DNA of 64,000 nt from Winogradskyella psychrotolerans. Lineage in GTDB: Bacteria; Bacteroidota; Bacteroidia; Flavobacteriales; Flavobacteriaceae. A program made the translations under genes and the position numbers. Shown here piece by piece: positions 33,278 through 42,705 of the stretch. A model generated the notes under the pieces. The model ran no database searches. It was not told where the DNA came from and saw only the letters and a program-made list of their open reading frames with translations. Location: the NCBI RefSeq assembly GCF_018860545.1, contig NZ_JAHKPN010000002.1:310001-374000 (forward strand). Reading direction: 5' to 3'. Within the stretch, counting starts at the first letter, position 1. Each line of letters opens with the position of its first letter.

Positions 33278-33820
33278 ATGAGCGACGAAAAAATAATGTT
33301 ACTTTTTAAAAACGGTCAACGTGATAAAGCGTTTAAAGAGTTGTACAAACTCTATCCTCGTATTGAAAAACTCATTCTTTCCAAAGGAGGCACAAAAACA
33401 GATGCTAATGATGTATTTCAGGAAGCATTAATAATTTTAAATAGAAATCTCGAAAAATTAGATTTTAAACTTACATCTTCATTTTATACTTATTTATATT
33501 CCGTATCTCGATTTGTTTGGAAAGACACTCAAAAACAATTTTCAAAACAAGAATTACACAATTTGCAAGGTGAAGAGGTCTCTATCCTTGATGCTGTTTT
33601 AGAAGAACAGAAATATCAATCTGCTGAACGTGCGTTTCGCGAATTAGGAGAACGATGTCAACGATTACTTCAACGGTTTTATCTCAAAAAAATGTCTTTT
33701 AAAGCCATTGCCGTGGCCATGCAATTTAAAAGCGAAAAAGCGGCAAAAAACCAAAAGTACAAATGCTTGCAAAAGGCCAAAGACATCTACAGAAATCAAT
33801 TTAAAACGCTTCAATCTTAA
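33278..33820 (+). CDS. ECF-type RNA polymerase sigma factor
   Basis: A 180-residue sigma-70 family protein. Region 2 spans about 15-85 (DANDVFQEALIILNRNLEKL, SFYTYLYSVSRFVWKD) and region 4 about 120-175 (ERCQRLLQRFYLKKMSFKAIAVAMQF). It precedes by 11 bp a gene for a membrane protein that starts with a short cytoplasmic region, the usual layout of sigma factor and anti-sigma partner. The sequence TTGGGTGACC lies 48-57 bp upstream and is of the type seen before such genes; an autoregulatory role is a guess. Confidence 0.87.
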   Translation: MSDEKIMLLFKNGQRDKAFKELYKLYPRIEKLILSKGGTKTDANDVFQEALIILNRNLEKLDFKLTSSFYTYLYSVSRFVWKDTQKQFSKQELHNLQGEEVSILDAVLEEQKYQSAERAFRELGERCQRLLQRFYLKKMSFKAIAVAMQFKSEKAAKNQKYKCLQKAKDIYRNQFKTLQS

Positions 33821-33831
33821 TTCGGGAAATC

Positions 33832-35274
33832 ATGGAAAAATATATAGATTTAATTAATGCGTATTTGAATAAAACGCTTTCAGAGTCGGAGGTGTTAGAG
33901 TTTGAAAATAGGTTAAATGCAGATTTTGAATTTAATACTATTTACAATGAACATTTAATTTTTTTAAAGGGAATTGAAAGAATCCAAATAAAAGAAGAAA
34001 TAAGAGAAGCTAAAAGTAGTTTTTTTCGATTTAAGTGGCTGAAGTCAGTTGGAAGTATAATAGGCGTTTTAATATTAGCTGTTCTTGTTTGGTCGTTATT
34101 TTTTAATAACCACATTCCTAAGGATGAACTTAGAGGGGTTTTGAATTCTGAAACAGAATTTGTTCAACATTTTGAAGTTTCTTCTGATAGTATAATCACA
34201 ATAGAAGGAGAGGAGGGAACTCGATTGACAATAGATCCTAAGGATTTAGAATTTCCATCTAAGCAACCTTTAAAAGGTGAGGTGCTAACTATACAATTAA
34301 TAGAATTAACTAATAAGCAAGATTTACTTATAGCGAATACCCAAACAATATCTAATGATGAGTGGTTGATTTCTGGAGGAGCATATAAGATTGATATAAA
34401 AGCAAATAATCAAACATTAGTTTTAAAAGAAGGAAAAACTATTGAAGCTAAGTTTCCTAAAAATACTCAAGAGGAAAATATGCAAGTATTTTATGGTGAC
34501 AGAAATAAAAATGGTTATTTAAACTGGAATTTGAGCAATGTTCAACTTCAAAATGAAAAGCATTTCACTATATTTTGTAAGGATTCGATAGTTTTGGATG
34601 TCGAAATGACTAGTAGGTTTGGCGGTGTCGAAACGATGATGCATCTATTAGAGATAGATACTTTGGGTTTTTTAACTCAGGATGAATTAAATTCGAGATT
34701 TCCACAAATAGAAAGTTTTGGTAATCAGGTAGATACTGTAATCGTTCTTCAGGAATATATATATATTGAAACAATTGATTCATTTGCTGAATTATCGGCT
34801 CTTAGTATAGATGATTATAAAACTCTGATAAACCAAAGATATCTTACCAAGGCTGATTCTTTACAGTTGAAAAAGAATTACGAAAAGAGAGATTTATTTT
34901 ATGAAGCAATTGAAATTTCAAAATTAGGCTGGATTAATATTGATCAATATTATAAGATGGAAGATAGAATAACTATAACTTTTGAAAATAATAAAGATGT
35001 CAATTTTAACACCTTTACAGAAGAAGCTTATTCTGAAAATTCAAAATGGCATGAAACCTATCTTATAGACAACGAAAACAACACCATTTTAAATGTTTAT
35101 TCTAATTCTATTGAAATTCCTAGAGGAAAGCCATTTACGATTATTTCTTTTTGTGTAGTTGAAGATATCTTTTATGTAAGTCGTAAGACTATCAATTTTA
35201 ACGAAGGTGAAACTGTTATCCTTAATTATAAAAAACGTAATAAGTCTCAAATAAAGTCTCTTTTACGCTTGTGA
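33832..35274 (+). CDS. Single-pass membrane protein, probable partner of the ECF sigma factor
   Basis: A 480-residue protein. Residues 1-60 are cytoplasmic and resemble a short anti-sigma-like helical region (IDLINAYLNKTLSESEVLEF), a transmembrane segment is at about 70-92 (SVGSIIGVLILAVLVWSLFF) and the remaining 390 residues are predicted periplasmic and beta-rich, with no family I recognise. Position 11 bp behind the sigma gene supports an anti-sigma/sensor role. The function is inferred from layout, not from a recognised domain. Confidence 0.8.
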   Translation: MEKYIDLINAYLNKTLSESEVLEFENRLNADFEFNTIYNEHLIFLKGIERIQIKEEIREAKSSFFRFKWLKSVGSIIGVLILAVLVWSLFFNNHIPKDELRGVLNSETEFVQHFEVSSDSIITIEGEEGTRLTIDPKDLEFPSKQPLKGEVLTIQLIELTNKQDLLIANTQTISNDEWLISGGAYKIDIKANNQTLVLKEGKTIEAKFPKNTQEENMQVFYGDRNKNGYLNWNLSNVQLQNEKHFTIFCKDSIVLDVEMTSRFGGVETMMHLLEIDTLGFLTQDELNSRFPQIESFGNQVDTVIVLQEYIYIETIDSFAELSALSIDDYKTLINQRYLTKADSLQLKKNYEKRDLFYEAIEISKLGWINIDQYYKMEDRITITFENNKDVNFNTFTEEAYSENSKWHETYLIDNENNTILNVYSNSIEIPRGKPFTIISFCVVEDIFYVSRKTINFNEGETVILNYKKRNKSQIKSLLRL

Positions 35275-35363
35275 ATTAACAATTGAGCGCATTCTCAAAA
35301 TATGATTACTAGATGTTATATCTTAATAAAAACTAACTTTATGAGAATATATTGAGCTATTAT

Positions 35364-35516
35364 CTACTCAATGCCTTTCTCCTTTTCTTTTTGCTTTTTT
35401 TCAATGTATCTAAAGTAGCGCTGGGTTTTGTATTTGTTATAGATAAAAACACATAGCACTATAAATCCTACGATGATTAATCCATTTTTTCCTGTAAAGT
35501 AATTGAGAAGTGCCAT
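35364..35516 (-). CDS. Small membrane protein, 50 residues
   Basis: ATG at 35516 opens MALLNYFTGKNGLIIVGFIV with one hydrophobic segment (about 11-26), then a basic tail YKTQRYFRYIEKKQKEKEKG. It fits a one-helix membrane peptide with a cytoplasmic positively charged tail. It lies 55 bp downstream of the metal permease gene on the same strand and might be the last gene of that operon. The rest of the 297-bp gap 35275-35571 has no other identifiable feature. Confidence 0.5.
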   Translation of the reverse strand: MALLNYFTGKNGLIIVGFIVLCVFIYNKYKTQRYFRYIEKKQKEKEKGIE

Positions 35517-35571
35517 AGCTATTTACAATATTTAACCTCTGTCGTAAGTAAGGTTGAAATCTTTCATTGTT

Positions 35572-36732
35572 TTAGCCTCTAAATAAAAAGAAATCATCCT
35601 TCATATCTTCAATCTGCGCATCTTCGTTGGTCATAATATAGTCAATGGCCTTAGATGTGAATTCGTCCCCTTTTGTTGTTAAAGACACAATATTTTTTTC
35701 AATATGAATCATATTATTTTTTTGTGCTAAATCGAGAACGGTTTTAGCACGTACTTTTTGCCAATTGATATGTTCTCTTAGGTGATTAACATGGCGTTCT
35801 TCAAGTTCATCATGATTCTTTAAGTGTAATAAAAATGTCAATAAAGACACTTCGGTACGTTGTTGCTTTTCTCTATACATTACAGCGATAATACCTTTTG
35901 AAGGAGCAAATAAGTACACTACTAAAAATACCAATCCAAGAACAGATGTTATAGAGCCAGCAATAGACGCATCGAGCCAATGTGCTACCCAATAGCCAAA
36001 AATAGCACTAAAGATTCCGAACCCTATTGCTAAAGCAAGCATTTTCTTTAAATCGGTGGTGAGCAAATAAGCCGCAGCTGCAGGTGCAATCATTAAAGCG
36101 ACTACTAAAATAGCACCAACGGCATCAAAGGCTCCCACAGTGGTTACTGACGATACAGACATTAATCCGTAATGGATAATGGCAGGTGAAAAACCAAGGG
36201 AAGCCGCTAAGCCTTTATCAAACGTACTGATTTTTAGCTCTTTAAAAAACAGGATTAAAAGTGCAACTGTAATTAACAAAATGGTGCCAACTACCCAAAG
36301 GGATTTTGGACCCACGTCAGCGCCTCCAATTAATAAGCGGTCAAAAGGAGCAAAGGCTAATTCGCCTAGCAAGACAGCATCGACATCCAAATGGACATCA
36401 TTAGCGTTTTGAGCAATAAGAATCACACCTATACTGAACAATGCAGGAAATACCAATCCGATGGCGGTATCTTCTTTTACTAAGCCTGTTTTTTGAATGT
36501 ATTCTACTAAAACTACCGTTATAATTCCGGTTAATGCCGCTAGAAGAATTAATAAAGGTGAATTTAAATCTTGTGTAATAAAAAATCCAACAACGATTCC
36601 TGGTAAGATAGAATGACTAATAGCATCGCTAATCATGGCCATTTTTCTGAGGACTAAAAACGTTCCTGGAATCGCACAAGCTACTGCAACTAAACTCGCA
36701 ATCAATTGTATTTCAAGTTGTGCATTACTCAT
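35572..36732 (-). CDS. Metal (Mn/Zn/Fe) ABC transporter permease with C-terminal winged-helix-like tail
   Basis: A 386-residue permease of the ZnuB/MntB/TroC family. It has about eight or nine membrane segments (MSNAQLEIQLIASLVAVACA onwards; MISDAISHSILPGIVVGFF is family-typical), then a soluble tail of about 95 residues (LTFLLHLKNHDELEERHVNH and VLDLAQKNNMIHIEKNIVSL) resembling a DtxR-type winged helix. The start at 36732 overlaps the preceding gene's stop by 8 bp (ATGAGTAA), indicating coupling. An ATG at 36774 is inside the upstream gene and rejected. Confidence 0.9.
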   Translation of the reverse strand: MSNAQLEIQLIASLVAVACAIPGTFLVLRKMAMISDAISHSILPGIVVGFFITQDLNSPLLILLAALTGIITVVLVEYIQKTGLVKEDTAIGLVFPALFSIGVILIAQNANDVHLDVDAVLLGELAFAPFDRLLIGGADVGPKSLWVVGTILLITVALLILFFKELKISTFDKGLAASLGFSPAIIHYGLMSVSSVTTVGAFDAVGAILVVALMIAPAAAAYLLTTDLKKMLALAIGFGIFSAIFGYWVAHWLDASIAGSITSVLGLVFLVVYLFAPSKGIIAVMYREKQQRTEVSLLTFLLHLKNHDELEERHVNHLREHINWQKVRAKTVLDLAQKNNMIHIEKNIVSLTTKGDEFTSKAIDYIMTNEDAQIEDMKDDFFLFRG

Positions 36733-37852
36733 CTTCAGTAGATTGTTTAGTGTACAAATTAGCAGCCGCTTCAAAACCCGTTTTAGTTAAACTCCACATG
36801 TTTCCATTGAGATGCACGTAATCTTTATCTACTAATTTTTGAAGCGTCGATCGTGTATACCCTTGAAAATTATTTAAAAGTTTTATGGTGTGTGGATGCG
36901 AAATATTTTCATGAGTTTCGGCAATATGATGCATAAAGGCTAATGTTTTGTGCAATTCTAAATCACGTCTATTTTTTATAAAGCGAATTTGTTTAAACAA
37001 CAAGCCACGACTAGGTGAAAATATAAATGAAAACACTACGAAAACTCCAGCTACTAATACAATCACTGGACCTGTAGATAAATTATCTTGACTCGCACTT
37101 ATGGCTGTGCCAAATACGCCAGAAAAGGCTCCAAAAATAGCCGCTAAAAACACCATAGTAGATAAGCTATTTGTCCATTGCCTAGCTGCAGCAGCAGGTG
37201 CTAAAAGCATGGCGCTCATTAGAACTACACCAACCGTTTGAAGTCCTAAAACTATAGCCAATACAATAAATGTTGTAATGAGAATATCGATTAATTTGGT
37301 GTTAAAACCGAGTGTTTTGGTATAGTCGGCATCAAATAATAGGATTTTGAATTCTTTCCAAAAGGTGAGCATGACTAGTAAACAAATGCCTGTAACAATC
37401 GCCATAAGCCAAACATCACTTTCTACTAGCGTTGCAGCTTGTCCAAAAAGATATTTATCCAATCCTGCTTGGTTGGCATTGGGTTGCTTTTGGATAAAAG
37501 TCAATAATAGCATTCCAAAACCAAAAAATAAAGACAGAATTAAACCTAAAGCGGTATCTGATTTTAAATGGGTTTTGGTGACAATGCCTCTAATCCAAAA
37601 CGTACCGATTAAACCACTGATTAATGCACCAATTAATAAGGTGTTGCTGTCCTTTGCACCTGTAATTAAAAAGGCAATGGCAATACCTGGTAAAGCCGCA
37701 TGTGAAATAGCATCACCCAATAAACTCTGTTTTCTGAGTACCGCAAAACTACCTAACATTCCCGTTACAGCACCTAAAATTGCGGTTCCGAGTGTGATGG
37801 TTCTTAAAGTGTAGTCTGTGAAGACTAGTTTTATGTATTCTGTTATGTCCAT
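36725..37852 (-). CDS. Metal ABC transporter permease with C-terminal winged-helix-like tail
   Basis: A 375-residue permease paralogous to the next gene. Starts MDITEYIKLVFTDYTLRTIT; LLGDAISHAALPGIAIAFLI is the family motif. The tail after about residue 285 (KTLAFMHHIAETHENISHPH, STLQKLVDKDYVHLNGNMWS) again resembles a winged helix. An upstream ATG at 37879 would add nine residues (MGDSHFAGI) encoded in a repeat sequence, so I take 37852. The two permeases probably form a heterodimeric channel served by the ATPase upstream. Confidence 0.9.
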   Translation of the reverse strand: MDITEYIKLVFTDYTLRTITLGTAILGAVTGMLGSFAVLRKQSLLGDAISHAALPGIAIAFLITGAKDSNTLLIGALISGLIGTFWIRGIVTKTHLKSDTALGLILSLFFGFGMLLLTFIQKQPNANQAGLDKYLFGQAATLVESDVWLMAIVTGICLLVMLTFWKEFKILLFDADYTKTLGFNTKLIDILITTFIVLAIVLGLQTVGVVLMSAMLLAPAAAARQWTNSLSTMVFLAAIFGAFSGVFGTAISASQDNLSTGPVIVLVAGVFVVFSFIFSPSRGLLFKQIRFIKNRRDLELHKTLAFMHHIAETHENISHPHTIKLLNNFQGYTRSTLQKLVDKDYVHLNGNMWSLTKTGFEAAANLYTKQSTEDE

Positions 37853-37902
37853 AATTCCTGCGAAATGGGAATCTCCCATTGCGCAATAGTTTACTTTGCT
37901 TT

Positions 37903-37979
37903 GTCATTCCTGCGAATGCAGGAATCCACTTATAACTCTTTATTTCTTTTATTTAGATTCCTGCCTTCGCAGGAATGAC
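37903..37979. repeat. 77-bp MITE-like element, second copy
   Basis: Ends GTCATTCCTGCGAATGCAGG and CCTGCCTTCGCAGGAATGAC are inverted, with an A/T-rich centre, as at 11220-11292. A broken half-unit (ATTCCTGCGAAATGGGAATC) lies at 37853-37872. It lies within the metal transporter operon between the ATPase and permease genes, 2 bp after the ATPase stop in transcript order, and would form a strong mRNA hairpin. Confidence 0.75.
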
Positions 37980-37981
37980 AG

Positions 37982-38779
37982 CTACTCCTGTATACTCACT
38001 TTATAATTAATACCATAAGTCTTTGTCAGATTATCATCATTAAAAATATCTTTCACAGGTCCTGTGGCAATTTTTTTCACGTTTAAAAAGGTCACCCAAT
38101 CAAAATATTCGGGTACGGTTTGTAAATCGTGATGGACTACAATTACGGTTTTACCGGCTTTTCGTAATTCTTTTAAAATGTTTATAATGGCAATTTCGGT
38201 TGTAGCATCAACTCCTTGAAACGGTTCATCCATAAAATAAATAGATGCGTTTTGTACTAAGGCTCTGGCCAAGAAAATACGTTGTTGTTGTCCACCAGAA
38301 AGTTGACTTATTTGTCGACTTTTAAAAGCTAACATACCGACTTTCTCTAAAGCTTCAAGTGATGCTTTTTTTTCTTTTTGCCCAGGACGCTTTATCCATC
38401 CTAAACTGCCGTAGGTTCCCATCATTACCACATCTAAAGCTGTTGTCGGGAAATCCCAATCTACGCTACCTTTTTGTGGTACGTATGCGACGAGTTGTCT
38501 TTGTTTTTCGTAAGGTTTGTCATAAATAGAAACACTACCAGCAATGGGTTTTAAAATGCCTAAAATAGATTTTATGAGTGTTGATTTTCCGGCGCCATTG
38601 GGGCCAACAATAGCCATAAGAACACCTTCAGGGATTTCTAAATCAATATCCCAAAGTACAGGTTTGTAGTTGTAGGCAACAGTCAGGTCGTCTACTTTTA
38701 CGGCTATGACTCTTGCGGAAGCAGAAGTCTTGTCACTAGGACTACTGTGTTTTATATTTTCGTATGACTCGTTTTTCAT
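37982..38779 (-). CDS. Metal ABC transporter ATP-binding protein
   Basis: A 265-residue ABC ATPase. Walker A GPNGAGKS at 59-66, Q-loop in [15 protein letters not shown], signature LSGGQQQR near 165, Walker [13 protein letters not shown] and the H-loop VVHHDLQTV. The [19 protein letters not shown] segment is typical of Mn/Zn-type metal transporters. It sits between the binding lipoprotein and the permeases in one minus-strand operon. Confidence 0.93.
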   Translation of the reverse strand: MKNESYENIKHSSPSDKTSASARVIAVKVDDLTVAYNYKPVLWDIDLEIPEGVLMAIVGPNGAGKSTLIKSILGILKPIAGSVSIYDKPYEKQRQLVAYVPQKGSVDWDFPTTALDVVMMGTYGSLGWIKRPGQKEKKASLEALEKVGMLAFKSRQISQLSGGQQQRIFLARALVQNASIYFMDEPFQGVDATTEIAIINILKELRKAGKTVIVVHHDLQTVPEYFDWVTFLNVKKIATGPVKDIFNDDNLTKTYGINYKVSIQE

Positions 38780-38804
38780 TTTAGAATTGAACTAAGTTTC
38801 ATGA

Positions 38805-38825
38805 GATTCCTGCTTTCGCAGGAAT
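38805..38825. repeat. Half-unit GATTCCTGCTTTCGCAGGAAT of the MITE-like family
   Basis: A perfect small hairpin (ATTCCTGC-TTTC-GCAGGAAT) in the 47-bp gap between the binding-protein gene and the ATPase gene, the same half-repeat as in 37903-37979. Confidence 0.65.
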
Positions 38826-38826
38826 T

Positions 38827-39738
38827 TTATTTTAGTGCATTCACTATAGTATTCACATTATACTCAAACATCCCAATATAAGTACCTTCTACGGTTCCTG
38901 AACTTCCTAAGGCATCAGAATATAACGTGCCTCCGATTTTTACATCATGACCTTTAGATTTTACTGAGGCTTGTAAGGCTTCAATGGTCCGCTTAGGCAC
39001 TGAACTTTCTATAAATATAGCTTTAATTTTTTTCTCAATAATGAATGCCGCTAATTTTTGAACATCTTGCACACCCGCTTCAGTGGCTGTGGATATGCCT
39101 TGTAAGCCAACAACCTCAAATCCGTAAGCTTTTCCGAAATAATTAAAGGCATCATGTGCTGTTACTAACACGCGTTTTTCTTCCGGAAGGGTTTCAATGG
39201 TTTGTTTTATTTTAGTTTGAAGCGTTTCTAATTTAACAAGGTAAGTGTTTTTATTTTTTTCAAATTTATCTGCATTTTCAGGATTCTTTTCCGATAGAAT
39301 AGTGGCCGCTTTTTCTGCAAATTGCTTGAAGTAGTTAATGTCAAACCAAACATGTGGATCAAAATTGGAAGCAAAATATTCTGAACCAATAAGTGTGTTC
39401 TTATCTAAAGCATCTGCTAAGGCTATTGGTGTTTTTGTTTGGCTTTCCATTTTTTCAAAAACTTCTACCAGTTTTCCTTCCAAATGTAAACCGTTGTAAA
39501 AAATTATATCGGCGTTGACGAGCTTATTTACATCTCCTTCGCTGGCTTTGTATAGGTGTGGATCTACACCACTTCCCATTAAACCTTGTACGTTAACCAT
39601 ATCGCCTCCTATATTCTGTACCAAATCGGTAATCATGGTGGTTGTGGTTACAATATTTAGTTTGCCGTTACTTTTAGAAGCCTCTTTACAAGCTGTGAAA
39701 GTGAGGGTGATAGCTAATAAGAAAATTATTTTTTTCAT
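38827..39738 (-). CDS. Metal ABC transporter substrate-binding lipoprotein (Mn/Zn/Fe cluster A-I)
   Basis: A 303-residue lipoprotein (MKKIIFLLAITLTFTACKEA, lipobox FTAC). Candidate metal ligands are the histidines in GSGVDPHLYKASEGD and FDPHVWFD, the glutamate in IFIESSVP and the aspartate in LYSDALGSSG. The His-rich loop of zinc-specific ZnuA proteins is absent, and with the neighbouring MntR-like repressor this points to Mn or Fe(II) rather than Zn; metal choice is inference. First gene of the transporter operon. Confidence 0.92.
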   Translation of the reverse strand: MKKIIFLLAITLTFTACKEASKSNGKLNIVTTTTMITDLVQNIGGDMVNVQGLMGSGVDPHLYKASEGDVNKLVNADIIFYNGLHLEGKLVEVFEKMESQTKTPIALADALDKNTLIGSEYFASNFDPHVWFDINYFKQFAEKAATILSEKNPENADKFEKNKNTYLVKLETLQTKIKQTIETLPEEKRVLVTAHDAFNYFGKAYGFEVVGLQGISTATEAGVQDVQKLAAFIIEKKIKAIFIESSVPKRTIEALQASVKSKGHDVKIGGTLYSDALGSSGTVEGTYIGMFEYNVNTIVNALK

Positions 39739-39829
39739 ATATCTAAATATTTATTACGAAAGTACTAAAAATTGAAATAATTAAGATTAACTTTTGAGTC
39801 AATTTGCATAACAGGAACAGTGTGCAAAT

Positions 39830-40300
39830 TTAATTCAGCATTTCTAATAATTGCTTGGAGGTGTAGTAATTGTATATTTTCTGTTCAATTGCAAAATTGC
39901 GATTTAAGATTAAGGTTGCAGGAAGTGTAAAAGGTTCGTTTTCTTGTGAAGCTAAAAGCAATGGTAACTCATGTATACCATTCCGTTTGGTTTCTGCTTG
40001 TTTGTTGATGAACGTAACCCCATCAAAAACTATAGTATCTAACGATTCAACATTCATTTCAACAGCATAATAATTTTTGTTCAAGGTCTTAATAACTTCT
40101 TTTTTAGTAAAGACGTCACGCTCTAATTTTTTGCAATACACACACCATTCAGCATTAAAATATATGAATACTGGTTTCGGCTCTTGAGCGATTGCTTTTT
40201 CGAGTGCGGTCCATGTTTTCCACTGAATAGTGTCATCATGTTGTGATAAAACCGTTTGTGAAATGAGCAAAATGAATAGTACGGAAAGAACGTATTTCAT
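39830..40300 (-). CDS. Thioredoxin-family periplasmic protein
   Basis: A 156-residue exported protein (signal MKYVLSVLFILLISQTVLSQ) with the redox motif AEWCVYCKKLERDVF (CxxC) and a thioredoxin-like fold ending LNRNFAIEQKIYNYY. Possibly a thiol-disulfide reductase for exported proteins. It lies 12 bp downstream of the TonB-receptor gene and is likely co-transcribed with it. Confidence 0.87.
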   Translation of the reverse strand: MKYVLSVLFILLISQTVLSQHDDTIQWKTWTALEKAIAQEPKPVFIYFNAEWCVYCKKLERDVFTKKEVIKTLNKNYYAVEMNVESLDTIVFDGVTFINKQAETKRNGIHELPLLLASQENEPFTLPATLILNRNFAIEQKIYNYYTSKQLLEMLN

Positions 40301-40312
40301 GTTTAGATGTTT

Positions 40313-42667
40313 TTAAAAGTCGCCAAATTTAAGTCCAATAAAGAATGTTCTTGGTCGGTTAGGTCCATAAATATACGTAGAATCTCTTTCTGCACCACTG
40401 TCAAAATCACTCTGATAACTATCAAACATATTTTGAACACCTCCGCTTAATTCGATATGAAAATTCTCAATCGGATCAAAATGATAGGTCAGTTTTGTGG
40501 TCATGTCAAAAAACGATTCGGTATCAATTAAATCTACAAATCCAGATTCGCTAACCACAAGTGGAACAATCATTGAACCTGTATAATTTCCTGTGACATC
40601 TAATTTAAGTGATTCACTCATTTGCCAATTAGTAGTTAGAAATCCATAGGTGTTTGGTGATCTTACAAATTTATCAAGACTAACATCTTGTTCTTCTGGT
40701 ATAGTGCCATCGGCTTCAAATAATACTTGATCTTCATTATATATTGATTTTTGTAACGTTACACCTGCTTGGAAAAATAATTCTGAACTTGGTGACACAC
40801 TTAATTCTATATTGGTACCGGCTACATATGCTCCTGAGCCGTTTCTAGTTTCTTCTAAAATAGAGCCATTAGATAAAGAGGCGCCTGTGCTTACAATAGT
40901 AAATGGGTTTTCTAATGTCGTATAAAACCCTTCAACTAAAAGGTTGGTTTGTGTTTTATTGAAATCTTTGGTATAATCAAAAGACGCTGTATAAGCGTTT
41001 GAAAATTCACTTTCCAAATGGTTTGATAATATAACAAACCGTTGTTCTCCTCCAACAGAAGAAATATGAAGATCTTCATTAAACGCTTGTGGTGCTCTAA
41101 ATCCTCTTGCATAGCCACCTCTAAATTTAAGTTGGTCAGTTATATTATAGAGTAGGGTAATTCTTGGACTTATTATAGTTTCTGAAACATCTGATGAACG
41201 CTCAATAGCTTCAATGGTATAATAACCATCTACATCTACATGATCTAAACGCGCTCCTATGAGTGCGGAAAATTTATCGGTGGGTTTCCATTCGTATTGA
41301 CCGTATACCCCAAGACTCTTTACATTCTGATCTACAAGACGATTATATCCTATAATGGCATCTTCAGTGTCATTTAGTTGGTATTCTAAGCCAGCAGTCA
41401 CACGATCTTTATTTTTAAACTGATGGTTAAATTTGGCACCTGCAACAAAAGCTACATCTTTGGTGTTTCCGAAAGCGCTATTGGCAGCTATAGAATCTTC
41501 TGCGGTTCTTCCGCCTCCGAGTCCACCGTAATAACTGCCTCTATCTGTGTGTTGCAACGAGGTGTAAACGCTTAATATTTTGGTGTGATCATCGTTAAAT
41601 AGTTCATAATCTAAACCAGTAAAAATGGTGTTATGATCTAGTTCTTCTGTAACATCTGTAAACTGAGGTGATAATTCTAATTGGTCTCCACCACGCCTAT
41701 ATTCTCGGATTGCAGTAAAATCTAAGCCAATTTTACTATAATCATTCGGTCTTAAAAATGTTTTTAATCCCAATGAGTTATTTTTTAATTCTGTAATCTC
41801 ACTAAAACCATCACCATTAGCGTCATAAGCATCGCGATCTCGGAATATGCCATATACAGTCACACCACTTTTTAAATCTTCACTAACAACGGAACCGTTG
41901 AGGTTAACATTACGATCTGCAGTTTTACCATCAATTAAGGCTAGAGATGTGCTAATTTCCCAGCTGTCAATAACGGGTTCTTTAGTGATAACATTAATGG
42001 TACCTGCAATAGCGTTAGAGCCAAATAATGCTGAGCCTCCGCTTCGGATAACCTCTACACGATCTATACTACTAACTGGGATTTGCTCTAGGCCATAAAC
42101 ACCATTTAGAGCACTAAATACAGGGCGACTATTCACCAAAATCTGTGTGTATTGGCCTTCTAAACCATTCATGCGTACTTGGGTGAAACCGCAGTTTTGG
42201 CAATTAGTTTCTACACGAACGCCAGGTTGGTAATTTAAACCGTCTGCTAGGGATATCGATTGTGTGGCATTAAAGAGTTTTGGACTTAATACTTTGACGA
42301 TTACAGGAGCTTCTTTTTTACTAATTCTGTTTCTAGTCGCACTAACCACCACTTGGTCTAGGCCAAGTATATCTTCAACCATTTCAAAATTGATAGTTTG
42401 GTTAACACCTGCAGTTAAGGTCACTATTTTTTCTTGTGTTCGGTAGCCTTGCGATTTCACTACGAGTATAATCGTTCCTGAGGAAATGGTTATTTTATAA
42501 GCACCATTGTTGTCGGCATCTGTGCCTTTTGTGCCATCTTTTACGTAAACACTGGCGTAGGGAACAGGGTGTCCTTCAATGGTGATGTGTCCGGAAATAG
42601 TACTTGTGTCATTTTGTGCAGACATTAAAGTGACCATAAATACACTTAAGAGGGTGAAGTATTTCAT
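40313..42667 (-). CDS. TonB-dependent receptor
   Basis: A 784-residue outer-membrane receptor. Signal peptide MKYFTLLSVFMVTLMSAQ, carboxypeptidase-regulatory-like domain at about 20-100 (TISGHITIEGHPVPYASVYV), plug domain about 110-230 (VIRSGGSALFGSNAIAGTIN) and a beta-barrel to the C-terminal aromatic F (FIGLKFGDF). It resembles siderophore/heme/cobalamin-type receptors rather than SusC. It is divergent from an MntR/DtxR-type gene with a palindrome overlapping its predicted promoter, so a metal or metal-chelate substrate is likely. Confidence 0.92.
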   Translation of the reverse strand: MKYFTLLSVFMVTLMSAQNDTSTISGHITIEGHPVPYASVYVKDGTKGTDADNNGAYKITISSGTIILVVKSQGYRTQEKIVTLTAGVNQTINFEMVEDILGLDQVVVSATRNRISKKEAPVIVKVLSPKLFNATQSISLADGLNYQPGVRVETNCQNCGFTQVRMNGLEGQYTQILVNSRPVFSALNGVYGLEQIPVSSIDRVEVIRSGGSALFGSNAIAGTINVITKEPVIDSWEISTSLALIDGKTADRNVNLNGSVVSEDLKSGVTVYGIFRDRDAYDANGDGFSEITELKNNSLGLKTFLRPNDYSKIGLDFTAIREYRRGGDQLELSPQFTDVTEELDHNTIFTGLDYELFNDDHTKILSVYTSLQHTDRGSYYGGLGGGRTAEDSIAANSAFGNTKDVAFVAGAKFNHQFKNKDRVTAGLEYQLNDTEDAIIGYNRLVDQNVKSLGVYGQYEWKPTDKFSALIGARLDHVDVDGYYTIEAIERSSDVSETIISPRITLLYNITDQLKFRGGYARGFRAPQAFNEDLHISSVGGEQRFVILSNHLESEFSNAYTASFDYTKDFNKTQTNLLVEGFYTTLENPFTIVSTGASLSNGSILEETRNGSGAYVAGTNIELSVSPSSELFFQAGVTLQKSIYNEDQVLFEADGTIPEEQDVSLDKFVRSPNTYGFLTTNWQMSESLKLDVTGNYTGSMIVPLVVSESGFVDLIDTESFFDMTTKLTYHFDPIENFHIELSGGVQNMFDSYQSDFDSGAERDSTYIYGPNRPRTFFIGLKFGDF

Positions 42668-42705
42668 GTCGTTTAAAATATTATTTAGTGTTATGTAACT
42701 TATAA

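Noticed and set aside
37853-37879. Nine-residue N-terminal extension of the metal permease
   Set aside because: The codons come from a dispersed repeat; the family-typical start is MDITEY at 37852.
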